64,000 nt of DNA, from NCBI GenBank assembly GCA_028688145.1, contig JAQTYU010000004.1:119569-183568 (forward strand), read 5' to 3'. Shown in pieces: positions 48,240-58,860 of the stretch; position 1 is the first letter of the stretch, and each line of letters opens with the position of its first letter. A program made the translations under genes and the position numbers. Under the pieces are notes generated by a model. The model was not told the origin of the DNA, did not search any database, and saw nothing but the letters and a program-made list of their open reading frames with translations. The DNA comes from Thiotrichaceae bacterium (GTDB lineage: Bacteria > Pseudomonadota > Gammaproteobacteria > Beggiatoales > Beggiatoaceae).

Positions 48240-50897
48240 ATGGATGAATATACCCAACTACGCTCCTTGCTCTTACACGATGATCAACAACGTCTGGCGA
48301 ATTTAGAGCAACAGCTTGGGAATTCTGAAGCCCTGAGCCAATCCATTGCGGCGGTTTTACCGACTGCTTTGCAAAATGCCGACACTGTGCCCCTACAATC
48401 TGCACTGCAACAACCTGTAGAAAGCTGTGTTAAAACGGCAATGCAAAAAAATCCACAAAGTTTCGTCAGACCCTTACTCCCTGCAATGGTCGCACCCGTT
48501 AGAACAGTTGTTGCCGAAGCCCTGCGCTCAATTCGTGAATATTTAAATTTACAACAACAGCAATTGACAGGCTTGGATGAAAAATTAACTCAGCAATTAA
48601 CCGAGCTGAACAATCGATTATTGCCTTTAGAAGAAACCCTGATTCGTTTTGGTGAATTGGAACAACGCTTAAATGACACCGAGCATCGTACTCGCGATTT
48701 AGCCGACATTTTACCGAATGCCATTCGCCAAGTGACTCAGCAGGCAAGCGTCCAGTTTTCATCGCCGCATGTCAAAGTGGAAGAGCTTGCCGATTCGCTG
48801 AAAATTCCCGTCGAGCAATGTTTAAGACAATCGGTGAATGATGATGCACAAACCTTAGCCGACGCGCTGTTTCCCGTAATGGGGCCTGCGATTCGTAAAT
48901 CGATTAACGAATCGATGAAAGCGATGGTGGAAAAAATCAATGTCGCGGTTGAACAAAGCATTTCCCCGCAATCGGTGGCGTGGCGGATTGAGTCGATTCG
49001 GCATGGTGTGCCTTATTCGCAAATCGTGATGAAAAATACCTTAGTTTATCGGGTGGAACAGGTGTTCTTAATTCATCGCCAAACGGGTTTGTTAGTGCAA
49101 CACGTCTCGCGTGAAGAAAGCGAGGTCTCCGACAGTGATGCGGTTTCAGCAATGCTGACCGCGATTCAAGACTTTATTCGCGACTCGTTTTCATCCAATA
49201 AAAATGATGAATTAGAACGTGCCGAAGTCGGTGAATACACGGTGTGGCTGGAACGCTCGCCGTTTGCGGTGCTGGCGTGTGTGGTGCGGGGCATTGCGCC
49301 TTACGAATATAAAACCACAATGCGTATTACTTTAGAGGCGGTTCATGCGCGTTATGGATTTTTGCTGGAGAGTTTTGAAGGTGACAGTGCGCCTTTAGAA
49401 CCTTGTCGCCCCTTGTTGCAACAGGCATTACAAGTTGAAATCAAGAAAAAAGATAAAAATGAACAGCAAAAAAGTCGTTATTTTTCCAAGCCTTTTATTG
49501 CCGTCTTGGTGATTTTAGGCGGTAGTTTTCTGGGCTGGAATTATTGGCGGTGGCAACAAGCGCAACAGTTCAACGCTTATTTAGAAACGCTGCGCCACAG
49601 TACGGGCATTACTATTTTAGAAAGCAAAATTGAAGGCGATCATATTCTACTGCGAGGTTTACGCGACCCGCTCGCGCCCGACCCGGTACAAATGGCACTG
49701 CAATATAATTTAAGTGCGGAGCAAGTGAGCAGTCAATGGGCGTTTTATCAGGATTTAAGCCCCGAATTTGTGTTAAAACGGCTGACAGCGGCGTTAAATC
49801 CGCCTGCTAATATAAAATTCAATTTAAACAACGGGATTTTGCAAGCTGTAGGACACGCGGATAAAAGTTGGATTGATCAATTAAAACGTACTGTGTTGTT
49901 GATGGCGGGGCTAAGCAAGCTCGATGACAGCCAATTATTAGATAATAATGCGTATTTAGAAAAAACACGGGAACAATTTGAAGCTTTCTTACTGACTTTG
50001 AAAGCCACGCAAGGCATTGTGGTAGTGTCTTCAGAAGTTAAAAATGGGCATCGTGAAATCACTGGTTTGCGCGACCCGATTGCAGAAGACCCTGCGAAGT
50101 GGTTGCCTGATTTTCAGCTAGAAGACATCGCGATGAATTGGACTCCGTATCAGGATTTAACCCCGTCCTTTGTGGAAAAACGGGCGCGTTTGCGGCTGGC
50201 TGTGCCTGAAACCGTGCAATTGACAGTGAAAGAGGGGCGCATGACAGTGCAAGGTTTCGCGCCTAAAGCATGGATTGAACATGTGCAAACTGCGTGGCAA
50301 GGCATCGCAGGTGTGGAACAAGCCGATTTCAGCCAATTGTTAGAACGTGATGCGTATTTAATGGCGTATGCGCAGCGTGAATTATCGCCGCCCAGCAGTT
50401 TGAAATTGGAAGTGAATGAGGGGATTTTAAACTTTGATGGCTGGGTTGAAGATGCGGCTTTTGCCAATATGCAGCAACAGCTCAAACGTCTTGAAGGTTT
50501 TGAGTCGATTAAATCGCAGAATTTATTAAGCCGTGACAAGTTCCGTCAGTTGACCGCGCAACGTTTAGAAAAAATCACGGTGTATTTTAATCAGGATGCG
50601 GGTTTTGGCGAGTATCAAGAGAATAATTTACGCGGGGTTTTGGATTTGTGGCAGCGATTATTAAGCGTTACGCGCACGCCACCGCGTTTGCAAATCATTG
50701 GGCATACCGATGGTATTGGTACGCAAGAACAAAATCATCGCTTAAGTATTCAACGCGCCGAGGTGGTTTATCGTTGGTTAGTGAATCAAGGGGCTACTGA
50801 GGCACTGTTAGAACCTGCCTATCCCAACACGATTCCTTTTGGGGAAACGACGGCTAACTTTAAGGAACGGCGGGTGAGTTTTAAAGTATTGTTCTAG
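48240..50897 (+). CDS. Large single-TM protein with C-terminal OmpA domain
   Basis: 885 residues. N-terminal ~400 residues are cytosolic-looking, with an internal duplication (VLPTALQ...MVAPVRTVVAEALRSI and ILPNAIR...MGPAIRKSINESMKAM) and a conserved block (YRVEQVFLIHRQTGLLVQHV, MLTAIQDFIRDSF). One TM helix at ~417-436, then three or four ~110-residue repeats of BON-like type (LKRLTAALNPPANIKF; VEKRARLRLAVPETVQL), and an OmpA peptidoglycan-binding domain (LQIIGHTDGIGTQEQNHRLS). It probably links cytosol to cell wall. No known name. Confidence 0.85.
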   Translation: MDEYTQLRSLLLHDDQQRLANLEQQLGNSEALSQSIAAVLPTALQNADTVPLQSALQQPVESCVKTAMQKNPQSFVRPLLPAMVAPVRTVVAEALRSIREYLNLQQQQLTGLDEKLTQQLTELNNRLLPLEETLIRFGELEQRLNDTEHRTRDLADILPNAIRQVTQQASVQFSSPHVKVEELADSLKIPVEQCLRQSVNDDAQTLADALFPVMGPAIRKSINESMKAMVEKINVAVEQSISPQSVAWRIESIRHGVPYSQIVMKNTLVYRVEQVFLIHRQTGLLVQHVSREESEVSDSDAVSAMLTAIQDFIRDSFSSNKNDELERAEVGEYTVWLERSPFAVLACVVRGIAPYEYKTTMRITLEAVHARYGFLLESFEGDSAPLEPCRPLLQQALQVEIKKKDKNEQQKSRYFSKPFIAVLVILGGSFLGWNYWRWQQAQQFNAYLETLRHSTGITILESKIEGDHILLRGLRDPLAPDPVQMALQYNLSAEQVSSQWAFYQDLSPEFVLKRLTAALNPPANIKFNLNNGILQAVGHADKSWIDQLKRTVLLMAGLSKLDDSQLLDNNAYLEKTREQFEAFLLTLKATQGIVVVSSEVKNGHREITGLRDPIAEDPAKWLPDFQLEDIAMNWTPYQDLTPSFVEKRARLRLAVPETVQLTVKEGRMTVQGFAPKAWIEHVQTAWQGIAGVEQADFSQLLERDAYLMAYAQRELSPPSSLKLEVNEGILNFDGWVEDAAFANMQQQLKRLEGFESIKSQNLLSRDKFRQLTAQRLEKITVYFNQDAGFGEYQENNLRGVLDLWQRLLSVTRTPPRLQIIGHTDGIGTQEQNHRLSIQRAEVVYRWLVNQGATEALLEPAYPNTIPFGETTANFKERRVSFKVLF

Positions 50898-50984
50898 GCT
50901 TGGAATTGTTTTTTCTAGTTCTCATATAGCCATTAAGTTCTAAGGGCATGGGCTGTGTTTAAGTTTAACTGTAGGGCCTCTGCT

Positions 50985-51293
50985 ATGAACACAGAACTAG
51001 AAAAATTACAGGCGGTTTTTGATTCATTACTGATAGTGCGCTGCAAGCCTTGTAATTTTTGTAAATACAAACAAGGTGAATTTAAACTTCTTGAAATACA
51101 TGCTTTGTCTGTATTATCACTGAGCATCACTCAAAAAAATGACTGGGGTCCAAGCGTGTTTATTTATGAGGTCAAGTTATCCGAAGCAAATCATGCTTAT
51201 GTTTTGAGCATCGAAATTCAAAGCGGAGATGTGATGCTGGTTGAAGCTCAAAGTTTTAGTTATCGGATGACGACTTGTCCTGAGTCTGAGTAA
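50985..51293 (+). CDS. Small hypothetical protein
   Basis: 102 residues from ATG 50985 (GTG 50955 is an alternative). Mixed alpha/beta with a CKPCNFCKYKQGEF cysteine cluster (C-x2-C-x2-C) that might bind metal. It lies 88 bases after the OmpA-type gene and could be cotranscribed. Not recognised. Confidence 0.5.
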   Translation: MNTELEKLQAVFDSLLIVRCKPCNFCKYKQGEFKLLEIHALSVLSLSITQKNDWGPSVFIYEVKLSEANHAYVLSIEIQSGDVMLVEAQSFSYRMTTCPESE

Positions 51294-51294
51294 T

Positions 51295-52602
51295 TTAATT
51301 AAACACCCCTGCCAAATTCCTACTCACCCCATTCACCTGCAACAAATTATTTTTAAACACTAATTGCAGGTTTAATTTCTCCGTTTTCGGCTCAAGTTGC
51401 AGCCATTGCTGAGTAATCAAAGCATTCACTCGATTTTGCGCCAATTCATGGGCTTGCGGCACTTGATAATACGCAAAATATTGTTCAATCAATGAAATAA
51501 ATAATTCTTTATCCACCCGCAACGCCAATTCTGCAACCAAATCTTGTAACAGCAAATTGGGGTCAAACAACGCCTGCATATTCACTTTATTCATTTTGGC
51601 GTGGGCGGTTAATTGCAGCTCTTCTGCGCCATGATGCAGCTCTAAATTATTCACGAAAATTTCGGGCGCATTATCCAATAAAGGCACGCCATATTGCATC
51701 AACGCCCCAATCAAGCTGAGATTACGTTGCACCGCAGACAAATCGCGTATATCTAATAAAACCGCTTTTAAATTACGTGCACTGTGGGCGTGCCAATGTT
51801 GCAAAGTGATTCCTAGTTTAGCCGCCGTCAGTTGCAATGTGCCAATTTCTAACTGTGCGCTGTGCAATTGCCAATCACTGTTCAAAAATTGTTCTTGCAA
51901 TTGGTTATGAATCACCGCATCAAATTGCGATAACACACTGGGCAGCAAGCCATTTAATTTCATCGCTAAGTTTGCAAGTTTTATTCGTGTCGTCCCTAAA
52001 CCCAAATCATGCAAACCGCTGGGCAATTCGCTATCAACCAGCAATTGTTGCAAGGCGATTTTTTGTTGCGCCTGTTGCCAAGTCAGCGCGGGTAATTCCA
52101 GCCGTACTTTCATCGGGGAGAGGGTGGGCGTGGTTTCAATTTTGGCTTGGGCTTGCGTCCAGCTGAGTTGAATTTGTTGGTTTAAATCCTGTGCACTGAA
52201 GGGAAACAGAGTTAAAGTGCTGCTGTTCTCGCCTGTCACTTGCACTTGCGTATGCAAATCCGCCAAGGGGGAAAATTGTCCAATCTTCGCGCCTTGTAAC
52301 GCGGCAAGGCTGACTTGCGTATCAATGGTGCTGGTGTGGAAAGGCTGCCAACCGTGGGAAATATGGTGCTGCAATTTCACCTGATAATCGTCGGCGGCAA
52401 ACAAGCTATAAAAAAAACTTGCCTGCGCCTGAGAATTTAACCAGCCGCGTTCAAATTCATAGCTGGTTAATTTCCACTGATTCGACGGCAATAGGGTTTG
52501 ATGGAAATAGCCAAAATGCTTTTCCACTTCGACACCCGTCCAATACGGCACGCCCGCCGCAATGCTGGCAAGTATGATGAATAGCCCGATCCATTTTTTC
52601 AT
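51295..52602 (-). CDS. DUF945 (YdgA-like) envelope protein
   Basis: 435 residues. N-terminal uncleaved signal or anchor (IGLFIILASIAAGVPYWTG), then the DUF945 start pattern VEKHFGYFHQTLLPS and YEFERGWLNSQAQASF. The remainder is beta-rich with AsmA-like character. Function unknown; periplasmic. Its stop is convergent with the small hypothetical gene, separated by one base. Confidence 0.83.
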   Translation of the reverse strand: MKKWIGLFIILASIAAGVPYWTGVEVEKHFGYFHQTLLPSNQWKLTSYEFERGWLNSQAQASFFYSLFAADDYQVKLQHHISHGWQPFHTSTIDTQVSLAALQGAKIGQFSPLADLHTQVQVTGENSSTLTLFPFSAQDLNQQIQLSWTQAQAKIETTPTLSPMKVRLELPALTWQQAQQKIALQQLLVDSELPSGLHDLGLGTTRIKLANLAMKLNGLLPSVLSQFDAVIHNQLQEQFLNSDWQLHSAQLEIGTLQLTAAKLGITLQHWHAHSARNLKAVLLDIRDLSAVQRNLSLIGALMQYGVPLLDNAPEIFVNNLELHHGAEELQLTAHAKMNKVNMQALFDPNLLLQDLVAELALRVDKELFISLIEQYFAYYQVPQAHELAQNRVNALITQQWLQLEPKTEKLNLQLVFKNNLLQVNGVSRNLAGVFN

Positions 52603-52666
52603 CTGTAGAAATCGCTAAATTGATATGCGTTGGTTTTAAATCGTAACTTTTTTGAAAGTAGCACCT

Positions 52667-52773
52667 GTAGGATGTATAAGCGTAGCGTCATACACCTTAA
52701 CCCATTCAAAGCTAACTTCTTGTGCTTAACGAATCGAATCGCACAGGTGCATGGCGGCTACGCCTTATGCACC
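52667..52773. repeat. Inverted pair of GTAGGRTGYATAA repeats
   Basis: Unit 1 (52667-52696, GTAGGATGTATAAGCGTAGC...) and unit 2 (52746-52782 on the other strand, GTAGGGTGCATAAGGCGTAG...) face each other across about 50 bp. A third half-unit lies at 43556-43581. Confidence 0.65.
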
Positions 52774-52778
52774 CTACT

Positions 52779-54071
52779 TTAATTAATATTTAGCCCCTTC
52801 AGAGGGTTGGGGGCGCAGTCAAAAGTCGCCGTAATTTGTTTCGACAAACCCAACACCGCAAATAAACCCGCACTCAAACCATACCACCCGAATTCCATAA
52901 AATTCACGCGCCCTTGTTGCCACGAATGCAATGCAACCGCGCCCACAATCGGCAAACTTTGCACGATTGCCATGCGTAAAAACAAGCTCGAAATATCCGT
53001 ATTTCTGGGCAAGTAACACAGCCACAGCGCACACAAACCTGTCAATGCAGGAATCAGCACACTTGCCCACGGCAATAAATCATTAAAACGCGCAAGCTTA
53101 TTATAAACATGTAGCGGCGAAAAGCCTTGAGGGTCGTAGAGATAAAATGGCAAACTGATGGCTAGAAAACTGAAACTTATCCATAAACTCAATCGTATAG
53201 CTTGATGTTTTCCCCGTTGTTGCCACAAGCCTGCAAATAACAGCGGCAACAATAATAAAAAATGGGGACGCGATGCCAAGCCAATACCGAGTAAAATTGC
53301 GAAAATGATTTGTAAGCGTGACCTGCTGCGCAATACGCCATAGCTGAAAATAATTACCCATAAACTATTGGCTAATAAATCGCCCCCGCTGATGATTTCA
53401 TTCAAACACACGGGCGCGAATATCAAACAGCTCAGCCACACCCACAAGGCTTTGCGCCAATCTTGCAAATAATCGCCGAGCAACATAAACCACGCGCCCA
53501 GCCAGAAAAAAGTTTGATACGCGCCATTGCCAAAACCCGCCACAAACGGCAGCGCAAACAATAATTCACCGGGCAACGGGCTGATAGGGTTGCCGTCTAA
53601 GCCCAATTGATGCGGCAAGCCCGCAACATAGGTTTTAGCATAATAAGGATAATGTCCGTTCAGCAATTCAGTGACGGCAATATTTAACGCTTCATCGCGA
53701 TCACTGCCGCCGCCAAAACTGCCCGCCGTTGCCAAGGGATACAGCCACATAAACAGCAATAACAAGCCGCTTAAACTTAAAATGAAACCGAGTAGCGCGT
53801 GTTTGGTTTGAACAGTTTGATAAAACAGGGCTTGTTTGCGGTGCAAATAAAATACGATACCGAACACTGCCAATAAATAACCCGCCATGCCGCCGATTGC
53901 CATTAATTCAGGAAAAGGCAGGCGTGGGAAAATAATCGGCATCACCACTTCAAATAAACGCTGCACAAAGCCTAAAGAAGGCAGGCTCAGCGCGAGTACC
54001 CACAATCCTAAAATCTGCATCGGGATAAAATTAGGCAGATTTGCGGGCAGCAATCGCTTGGGCAACTTCAC
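52779..54071 (-). CDS. Polytopic membrane protein, GT-C-like
   Basis: 430 residues, about ten TM helices. The luminal-type loop [20 protein letters not shown] with acidic residues, then [14 protein letters not shown], resembles dolichyl/polyprenyl-phosphate-sugar dependent GT-C enzymes, but no family is certain. From ATG 54071 it would overlap pyrD by 41 bases; ATG 54020 avoids this. The gene follows pyrD on the same strand. Confidence 0.7.
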   Translation of the reverse strand: MKLPKRLLPANLPNFIPMQILGLWVLALSLPSLGFVQRLFEVVMPIIFPRLPFPELMAIGGMAGYLLAVFGIVFYLHRKQALFYQTVQTKHALLGFILSLSGLLLLFMWLYPLATAGSFGGGSDRDEALNIAVTELLNGHYPYYAKTYVAGLPHQLGLDGNPISPLPGELLFALPFVAGFGNGAYQTFFWLGAWFMLLGDYLQDWRKALWVWLSCLIFAPVCLNEIISGGDLLANSLWVIIFSYGVLRSRSRLQIIFAILLGIGLASRPHFLLLLPLLFAGLWQQRGKHQAIRLSLWISFSFLAISLPFYLYDPQGFSPLHVYNKLARFNDLLPWASVLIPALTGLCALWLCYLPRNTDISSLFLRMAIVQSLPIVGAVALHSWQQGRVNFMEFGWYGLSAGLFAVLGLSKQITATFDCAPNPLKGLNIN

Positions 54072-55062
54072 GCACCAAGCCGCCGCCCCGATAAACTAAT
54101 CCCGTGTAAACTTGCACCAAGCTTGCACCTGCGTCTAATTTCGCCAGCGCGTCCGCTCCGCTTAAAATCCCGCCCACTGCAATAATAGGGATTTGGTCTT
54201 GTAAATGCTGTTTCAATTGGCGCACCACTTCCGTAGAACGCGCAAACACAGGCGCACCGCTTAAACCGCCCGTTTCATTGGCGTGGGCTAAATTCGCCAC
54301 CGTATCGCGGCTGATGGTGGTGTTGGTGGCAATCACGCCGTCTAAACCATGTTTTAATAATTGCTGGGCGATATTTTCAATTTCTAATTCGCTCAAATCA
54401 GGCGCAATTTTCACCGCCAAAGGCACATATTTATTATGTGCTTTTTGCAAATTCCCCTGTAATTCTTTCAGCCCGCATAGCAAATGATCCAGCGCGTCAC
54501 CTTGTTGCAGTTGGCGCAAATTCGGGGTGTTGGGCGAGGAAATATTGACCGCAATATAATCGGCATAAGGATAAACTTTGTGCAAATTAAAGGCATAATC
54601 GCTGAGCGCATTTTCAACAGGCGTGTCGAAATTTTTGCCGATATTAATCCCTAAAATGCCTTTAAATTGCCGTCTGCGAATATTGCTGAGTAATTTATCC
54701 ACACCTTCATTATTGAAACCTAAACGATTAATCACCGCTGAAGCTTCTGGCAGGCGAAACATGCGCGGTTTAGGATTTCCGGGTTGGGGGCGCGGCGTGG
54801 TGGTGCCGACTTCAATAAAACCAAAGCCAAAATTTGCCAGCGCGTCCACGTATGCGCCATTTTTGTCTAAACCTGCGGCAAGTCCCACGCGGTTTGGGAA
54901 ATTTAAACCCATGACAGTGCAGGGATCGCTAATCGGGGCTTTAAATAATAATTTGTTTACACCTAAACTTTGTCCAATATTTAAAGCTTTTAATGAGACA
55001 TCGTGCGCGGTTTCGGCGGGAAGATTGAATAATAAGGGGCGAATCAAAGAAGAATAGAGCAT
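54031..55062 (-). CDS. pyrD: Dihydroorotate dehydrogenase (quinone), class 2
   Basis: 343 residues. Peripheral inner-membrane flavoenzyme of pyrimidine synthesis. N-terminal amphipathic helix typical of class 2, then [36 protein letters not shown], and [15 protein letters not shown] with the catalytic serine. [21 protein letters not shown] is the FMN phosphate site. Confidence 0.97.
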   Translation of the reverse strand: MLYSSLIRPLLFNLPAETAHDVSLKALNIGQSLGVNKLLFKAPISDPCTVMGLNFPNRVGLAAGLDKNGAYVDALANFGFGFIEVGTTTPRPQPGNPKPRMFRLPEASAVINRLGFNNEGVDKLLSNIRRRQFKGILGINIGKNFDTPVENALSDYAFNLHKVYPYADYIAVNISSPNTPNLRQLQQGDALDHLLCGLKELQGNLQKAHNKYVPLAVKIAPDLSELEIENIAQQLLKHGLDGVIATNTTISRDTVANLAHANETGGLSGAPVFARSTEVVRQLKQHLQDQIPIIAVGGILSGADALAKLDAGASLVQVYTGLVYRGGGLVREVAQAIAARKSA

Positions 55063-55119
55063 AGTTTTTTATATCTATGGTGGCGAATATGAAAATATCT
55101 GAATTTATAGATAAATCAA

Positions 55120-55201
55120 GGACTGGCAGTCCTCGGAGGACTGCCAGTCCTAAATTGTGATCGACTCAAGACCTGCTAGGTTTTAAAAACCTAGCAGGTC
55201 T
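55120..55201. repeat. Two adjacent perfect palindromes
   Basis: 55120-55150 is GGACTGGCAGTCC/GGACTGCCAGTCC with a 5-base centre. 55169-55201 is AGACCTGCTAGGTTT/AAACCTAGCAGGTCT around a 3-base centre (TAA). They sit side by side between the Wzt-type ATPase and pyrD. A decayed form of the second is at 8015-8047. Confidence 0.85.
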
Positions 55202-55224
55202 GATTTAAATTTAAGCTGTGATTT

Positions 55225-56430
55225 TTAAATCTGTTCCCACTGCCGCACTAAACTGACTACGCCTTGTTCCAAACCATCTTGGCGCACTTTTAAAGAAGCG
55301 ACCGTGGTCGCTTTGTCATATAAATGAATCGCTTCTTCGCAGAGCAAATACACGTCAATCCAATATTCACCTTTCAACAAAGGCAATTCGGGAAAAGAAA
55401 CCCGAACTTTGGCTTCACCTGCGGCATTGTGGGTAATTTTTAAACCATCATGTTGCGTGCCCGCGCTGGTAATCACCCGCCCATCAGAACCGACAATTAA
55501 CAAACCAACGGTCGGCGTGGCAAGTTTCGGGTCATACACAAAACCCACGGTTAAACATAATTCGCTACGTTTGCTATACGCTTCCAATTCTTTGCCAATA
55601 ATCCCGTCCACACTGACACTGACGCTGGTAATATGCGCGCTGCCCTCGCCCGCCAATAATTTACGCTCGGGTTCGTTGGGGTCAACGGCTTGGGTGCGGG
55701 ATTGGCTGGCAGCAATCGCATCGGTGTACGCACTAATCACTTGGCTGGGCGAACCATCGGCTTTCACCGCACCATTTTCTAACCAAATCACGCGGTCACA
55801 AATCGCCTCGACCTGATACAGTGCGTGCGAGCAGAATAAAATAGTTTTGCCTGCTTTTTTAAACTGCATGATGCGGTTAAACGATTTCCGCGCAAACGCG
55901 CCATCGCCCACCGATAAGGCTTCATCGACGATTAACACATCAGGCTCGACACAAGTCGCCACCGCAAACGCCAAACGCACAAACATCCCTGAAGAATAGG
56001 TCTTCACAGGATTGTCGATAAAGTCGTCAATCCCTGCAAATTCCATAATTTTTGGATAAATTTCATCCATTTGGGCGCGGCTCAAACCCAGCATCGTGCC
56101 GTTTAAAAACACATTTTCGCGTCCCGTCATTTCGGGGTGAAAACCGCCACCGAGTTCCAACAGCGCGGAAATTCTACCCTTAATTTCACAACTGCCGCCT
56201 GCATCACTTTGCAAAGTGCCTGCGATCAGTTTCAACAGCGTGCTTTTACCCGCGCCATTGTTGCCGACAATGCCCACCACTTGTCCCGGTTCAATTTCCA
56301 TCGAAATCGGGTGCAAGGCGACAAAGGCTTGATGATGGGCGCGGTGGGTGAGAATTTCTAACAGGCGATCCACCCCGTGGGCATAGTGCGTATAGGTCTT
56401 GCTTATATTATTAAGGCGAATGGCAGTCAT
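55225..56430 (-). CDS. Polysaccharide ABC transporter ATPase, Wzt-type
   Basis: 401 residues from ATG 56430; a TTG five codons upstream is less likely. Residues ~1-240: Walker A GIVGNNGAGKSTLLK, signature TYSSGMFVRLAFAVA, Walker B VLIVDEALSVGD. Residues ~265-400 form a beta-sandwich with LTVGFVYDPKLATPTVGLLI, like the Wzt C-terminal carbohydrate-binding domain. It would drive O-polysaccharide export with a Wzm permease, which is not in the window. Downstream of galE and gmhA/diaA. Confidence 0.9.
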   Translation of the reverse strand: MTAIRLNNISKTYTHYAHGVDRLLEILTHRAHHQAFVALHPISMEIEPGQVVGIVGNNGAGKSTLLKLIAGTLQSDAGGSCEIKGRISALLELGGGFHPEMTGRENVFLNGTMLGLSRAQMDEIYPKIMEFAGIDDFIDNPVKTYSSGMFVRLAFAVATCVEPDVLIVDEALSVGDGAFARKSFNRIMQFKKAGKTILFCSHALYQVEAICDRVIWLENGAVKADGSPSQVISAYTDAIAASQSRTQAVDPNEPERKLLAGEGSAHITSVSVSVDGIIGKELEAYSKRSELCLTVGFVYDPKLATPTVGLLIVGSDGRVITSAGTQHDGLKITHNAAGEAKVRVSFPELPLLKGEYWIDVYLLCEEAIHLYDKATTVASLKVRQDGLEQGVVSLVRQWEQI

Positions 56431-56448
56431 GGAGTTTTTTATCAATCT

Positions 56449-56844
56449 TTACGCAGGTTTAATAGGTTGTTTAGGCGCGGGTTTAACCGCTGTGGGATTT
56501 ACTTTCGGGGCAACTTTTGTGACCAGTGGCGGTGGATTATTCGGGGGCGTAGCGGGTGCAGCAACTTCGCCCACGGCAGCTTTACGCATTTCATCCAAAT
56601 GGCGCACTTGCACGCGGGTCAGTTTCACGATGTCTTCTAATTGTTTCAGGGATTGCGCTTGGGTGCGGATTAATTTCGCAAATCCCATCAAACCCATGCC
56701 AATCAATACCCCAATCACGCCGCCGAGCAAATAAAGGCTTTTGCCCGATTCGCTGTCAATCACGCCCACGCCAAGCAATAACACCACGTAAGAACCCGCA
56801 ACACTGATGATCCCTAAGAGACTGAGAATATTTTCAATTTGCAT
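56449..56844 (-). CDS. Small two-TM protein with Pro/Ala-rich tail
   Basis: 131 residues. Two TM helices (~5-27 and ~37-57, glycine-rich GGVIGVLIGMGLMGF), a short coiled segment (TQAQSLKQLEDIVKL), then a Pro/Ala/Lys tail. Lies 18 bases upstream of the Wzt-type gene and 14 bases after the gmhA/diaA stop, so within the same operon. Unknown; might assist the exporter. Confidence 0.65.
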   Translation of the reverse strand: MQIENILSLLGIISVAGSYVVLLLGVGVIDSESGKSLYLLGGVIGVLIGMGLMGFAKLIRTQAQSLKQLEDIVKLTRVQVRHLDEMRKAAVGEVAAPATPPNNPPPLVTKVAPKVNPTAVKPAPKQPIKPA

Positions 56845-56858
56845 GATAGCAACCGCCT

Positions 56859-57461
<603 letters not shown>

Positions 57462-58457
57462 TTATGACCTACTCAGATGTTTACTGCGAACTTCCCATTG
57501 CCACGCATGGCTGATAATCGTTGCCAAATCCGCATAATGCGGTTGCCAATGTAAGGCACTGCGTGCGAGTTGTGAATCTGCGACCAGGCGGGCAGGATCG
57601 CCTGCGCGGCGTTGTCCAATCACCACAGGAATTTTTTTACCCGTGACTTGTTCGGCGACTTCAATTACTTGGCGCACGGAAAAGCCATTGCCATTGCCTA
57701 AATTATAAGCGGCACTGTTCGCGCCTGCTAATAATTGTTCTAAAGCTAATAAATGCGCTTGGCATAAATCATTAATATGCACATAGTCACGAATACAAGT
57801 GCCGTCGGGGGTTTCGTAATCATCCCCAAACACGCCAATATGGGTACGTTGTCCGCTGGCGGCTTGCAACACCAAGGGAATTAAATGAGTTTCTGGCTCG
57901 TGGCGTTCGCCCAATTGTCCCGAAGGGTCTGCGCCTGCGGCATTGAAATAACGCAAGCACACCGCTTTTAAATTATAAGCGCGGTCGTAATCGACCAACA
58001 TTTGTTCAATCATCGCTTTCGATGCACCATAAGGATTAATCGGATGTTTGGGGTGGCTTTCATCCATAGGAACATATTGCGGTTCACCAAAAATCGCCGC
58101 TGTTGAAGAGAAAATGAAGGCTTTAACTTGATGTTTCACCATTGCATCGAGCAGATTCAGGGTGCAGGCGACATTGTTTTGATAATATTTGCTGGGTTGT
58201 TGTACCGATTCACCCACCTGAATAAACGAGGCAAAGTGCATCACGCCGCTGAAATGATAGCCTTTAAATAAACGCTCTAATAAAAGACTGTCGGACAAAT
58301 CGCCAAACACAAAATCGCCGCCCAGCACCGCATCGCGGTATCCCGTGGAGAGATTATCCAAAACCACGACATGATAACCTGCGGACAACAGCATTTTCAC
58401 CATGTGCGAGCCAATATAACCCGCGCCACCCACTACAAGAATTGTATGCTTCATCAT
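57462..58457 (-). CDS. galE: UDP-glucose 4-epimerase
   Basis: 331 residues, extended SDR. NAD-binding GGAGYIGSHMVKML, catalytic Ser-Thr in FSSTAAIFGEP and YxxxK in NPYGASKAMIEQ, then LRYFNAAGADPSGQLGE and GTCIRDYVHINDL, all typical of GalE. It supplies UDP-galactose for surface glycans. First gene of the galE - gmhA/diaA - small TM - Wzt unit. Confidence 0.95.
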   Translation of the reverse strand: MMKHTILVVGGAGYIGSHMVKMLLSAGYHVVVLDNLSTGYRDAVLGGDFVFGDLSDSLLLERLFKGYHFSGVMHFASFIQVGESVQQPSKYYQNNVACTLNLLDAMVKHQVKAFIFSSTAAIFGEPQYVPMDESHPKHPINPYGASKAMIEQMLVDYDRAYNLKAVCLRYFNAAGADPSGQLGERHEPETHLIPLVLQAASGQRTHIGVFGDDYETPDGTCIRDYVHINDLCQAHLLALEQLLAGANSAAYNLGNGNGFSVRQVIEVAEQVTGKKIPVVIGQRRAGDPARLVADSQLARSALHWQPHYADLATIISHAWQWEVRSKHLSRS

Positions 58458-58860
58458 TTTTTATAAGATTGATTAGGGAATTAAATACTGTCTCAAATGA
58501 CAGGGATTTTTTATTTTAAATTAATGGCGGTTTGATGTCAGAAGATTATTATCGTGTTGAAATTAAAATACCATGAATAATTAAATAGTTATTTTTAATC
58601 AGGATTAAACTTCAGAATTTGGCGATGCTTCAGACGACTTACTTCTAATACTGAATTATTTTAACACGAGTTTGGCATAAGAACCTCTCTGTGATTTTTA
58701 TCATTTTGATTTTTAACTGCGATTGACGGTGTGGGCAGATTTTAAATTATCACTACGCTCCCGCGTGAGAACGTGATTAACGCTTTAGAAGTGCGAGATT
58801 GATGATTGCAAAAAAACGATTTTGCGCTATTCTGCGTGTTTTCACACACACGCGCCTCAA
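58458..58860 (+). other. Intergenic region between galE and murD
   Basis: AT-rich divergent promoter region, no gene. A short palindrome GCGTGTTTTCACACACACGC lies just before murD. Confidence 0.45.
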
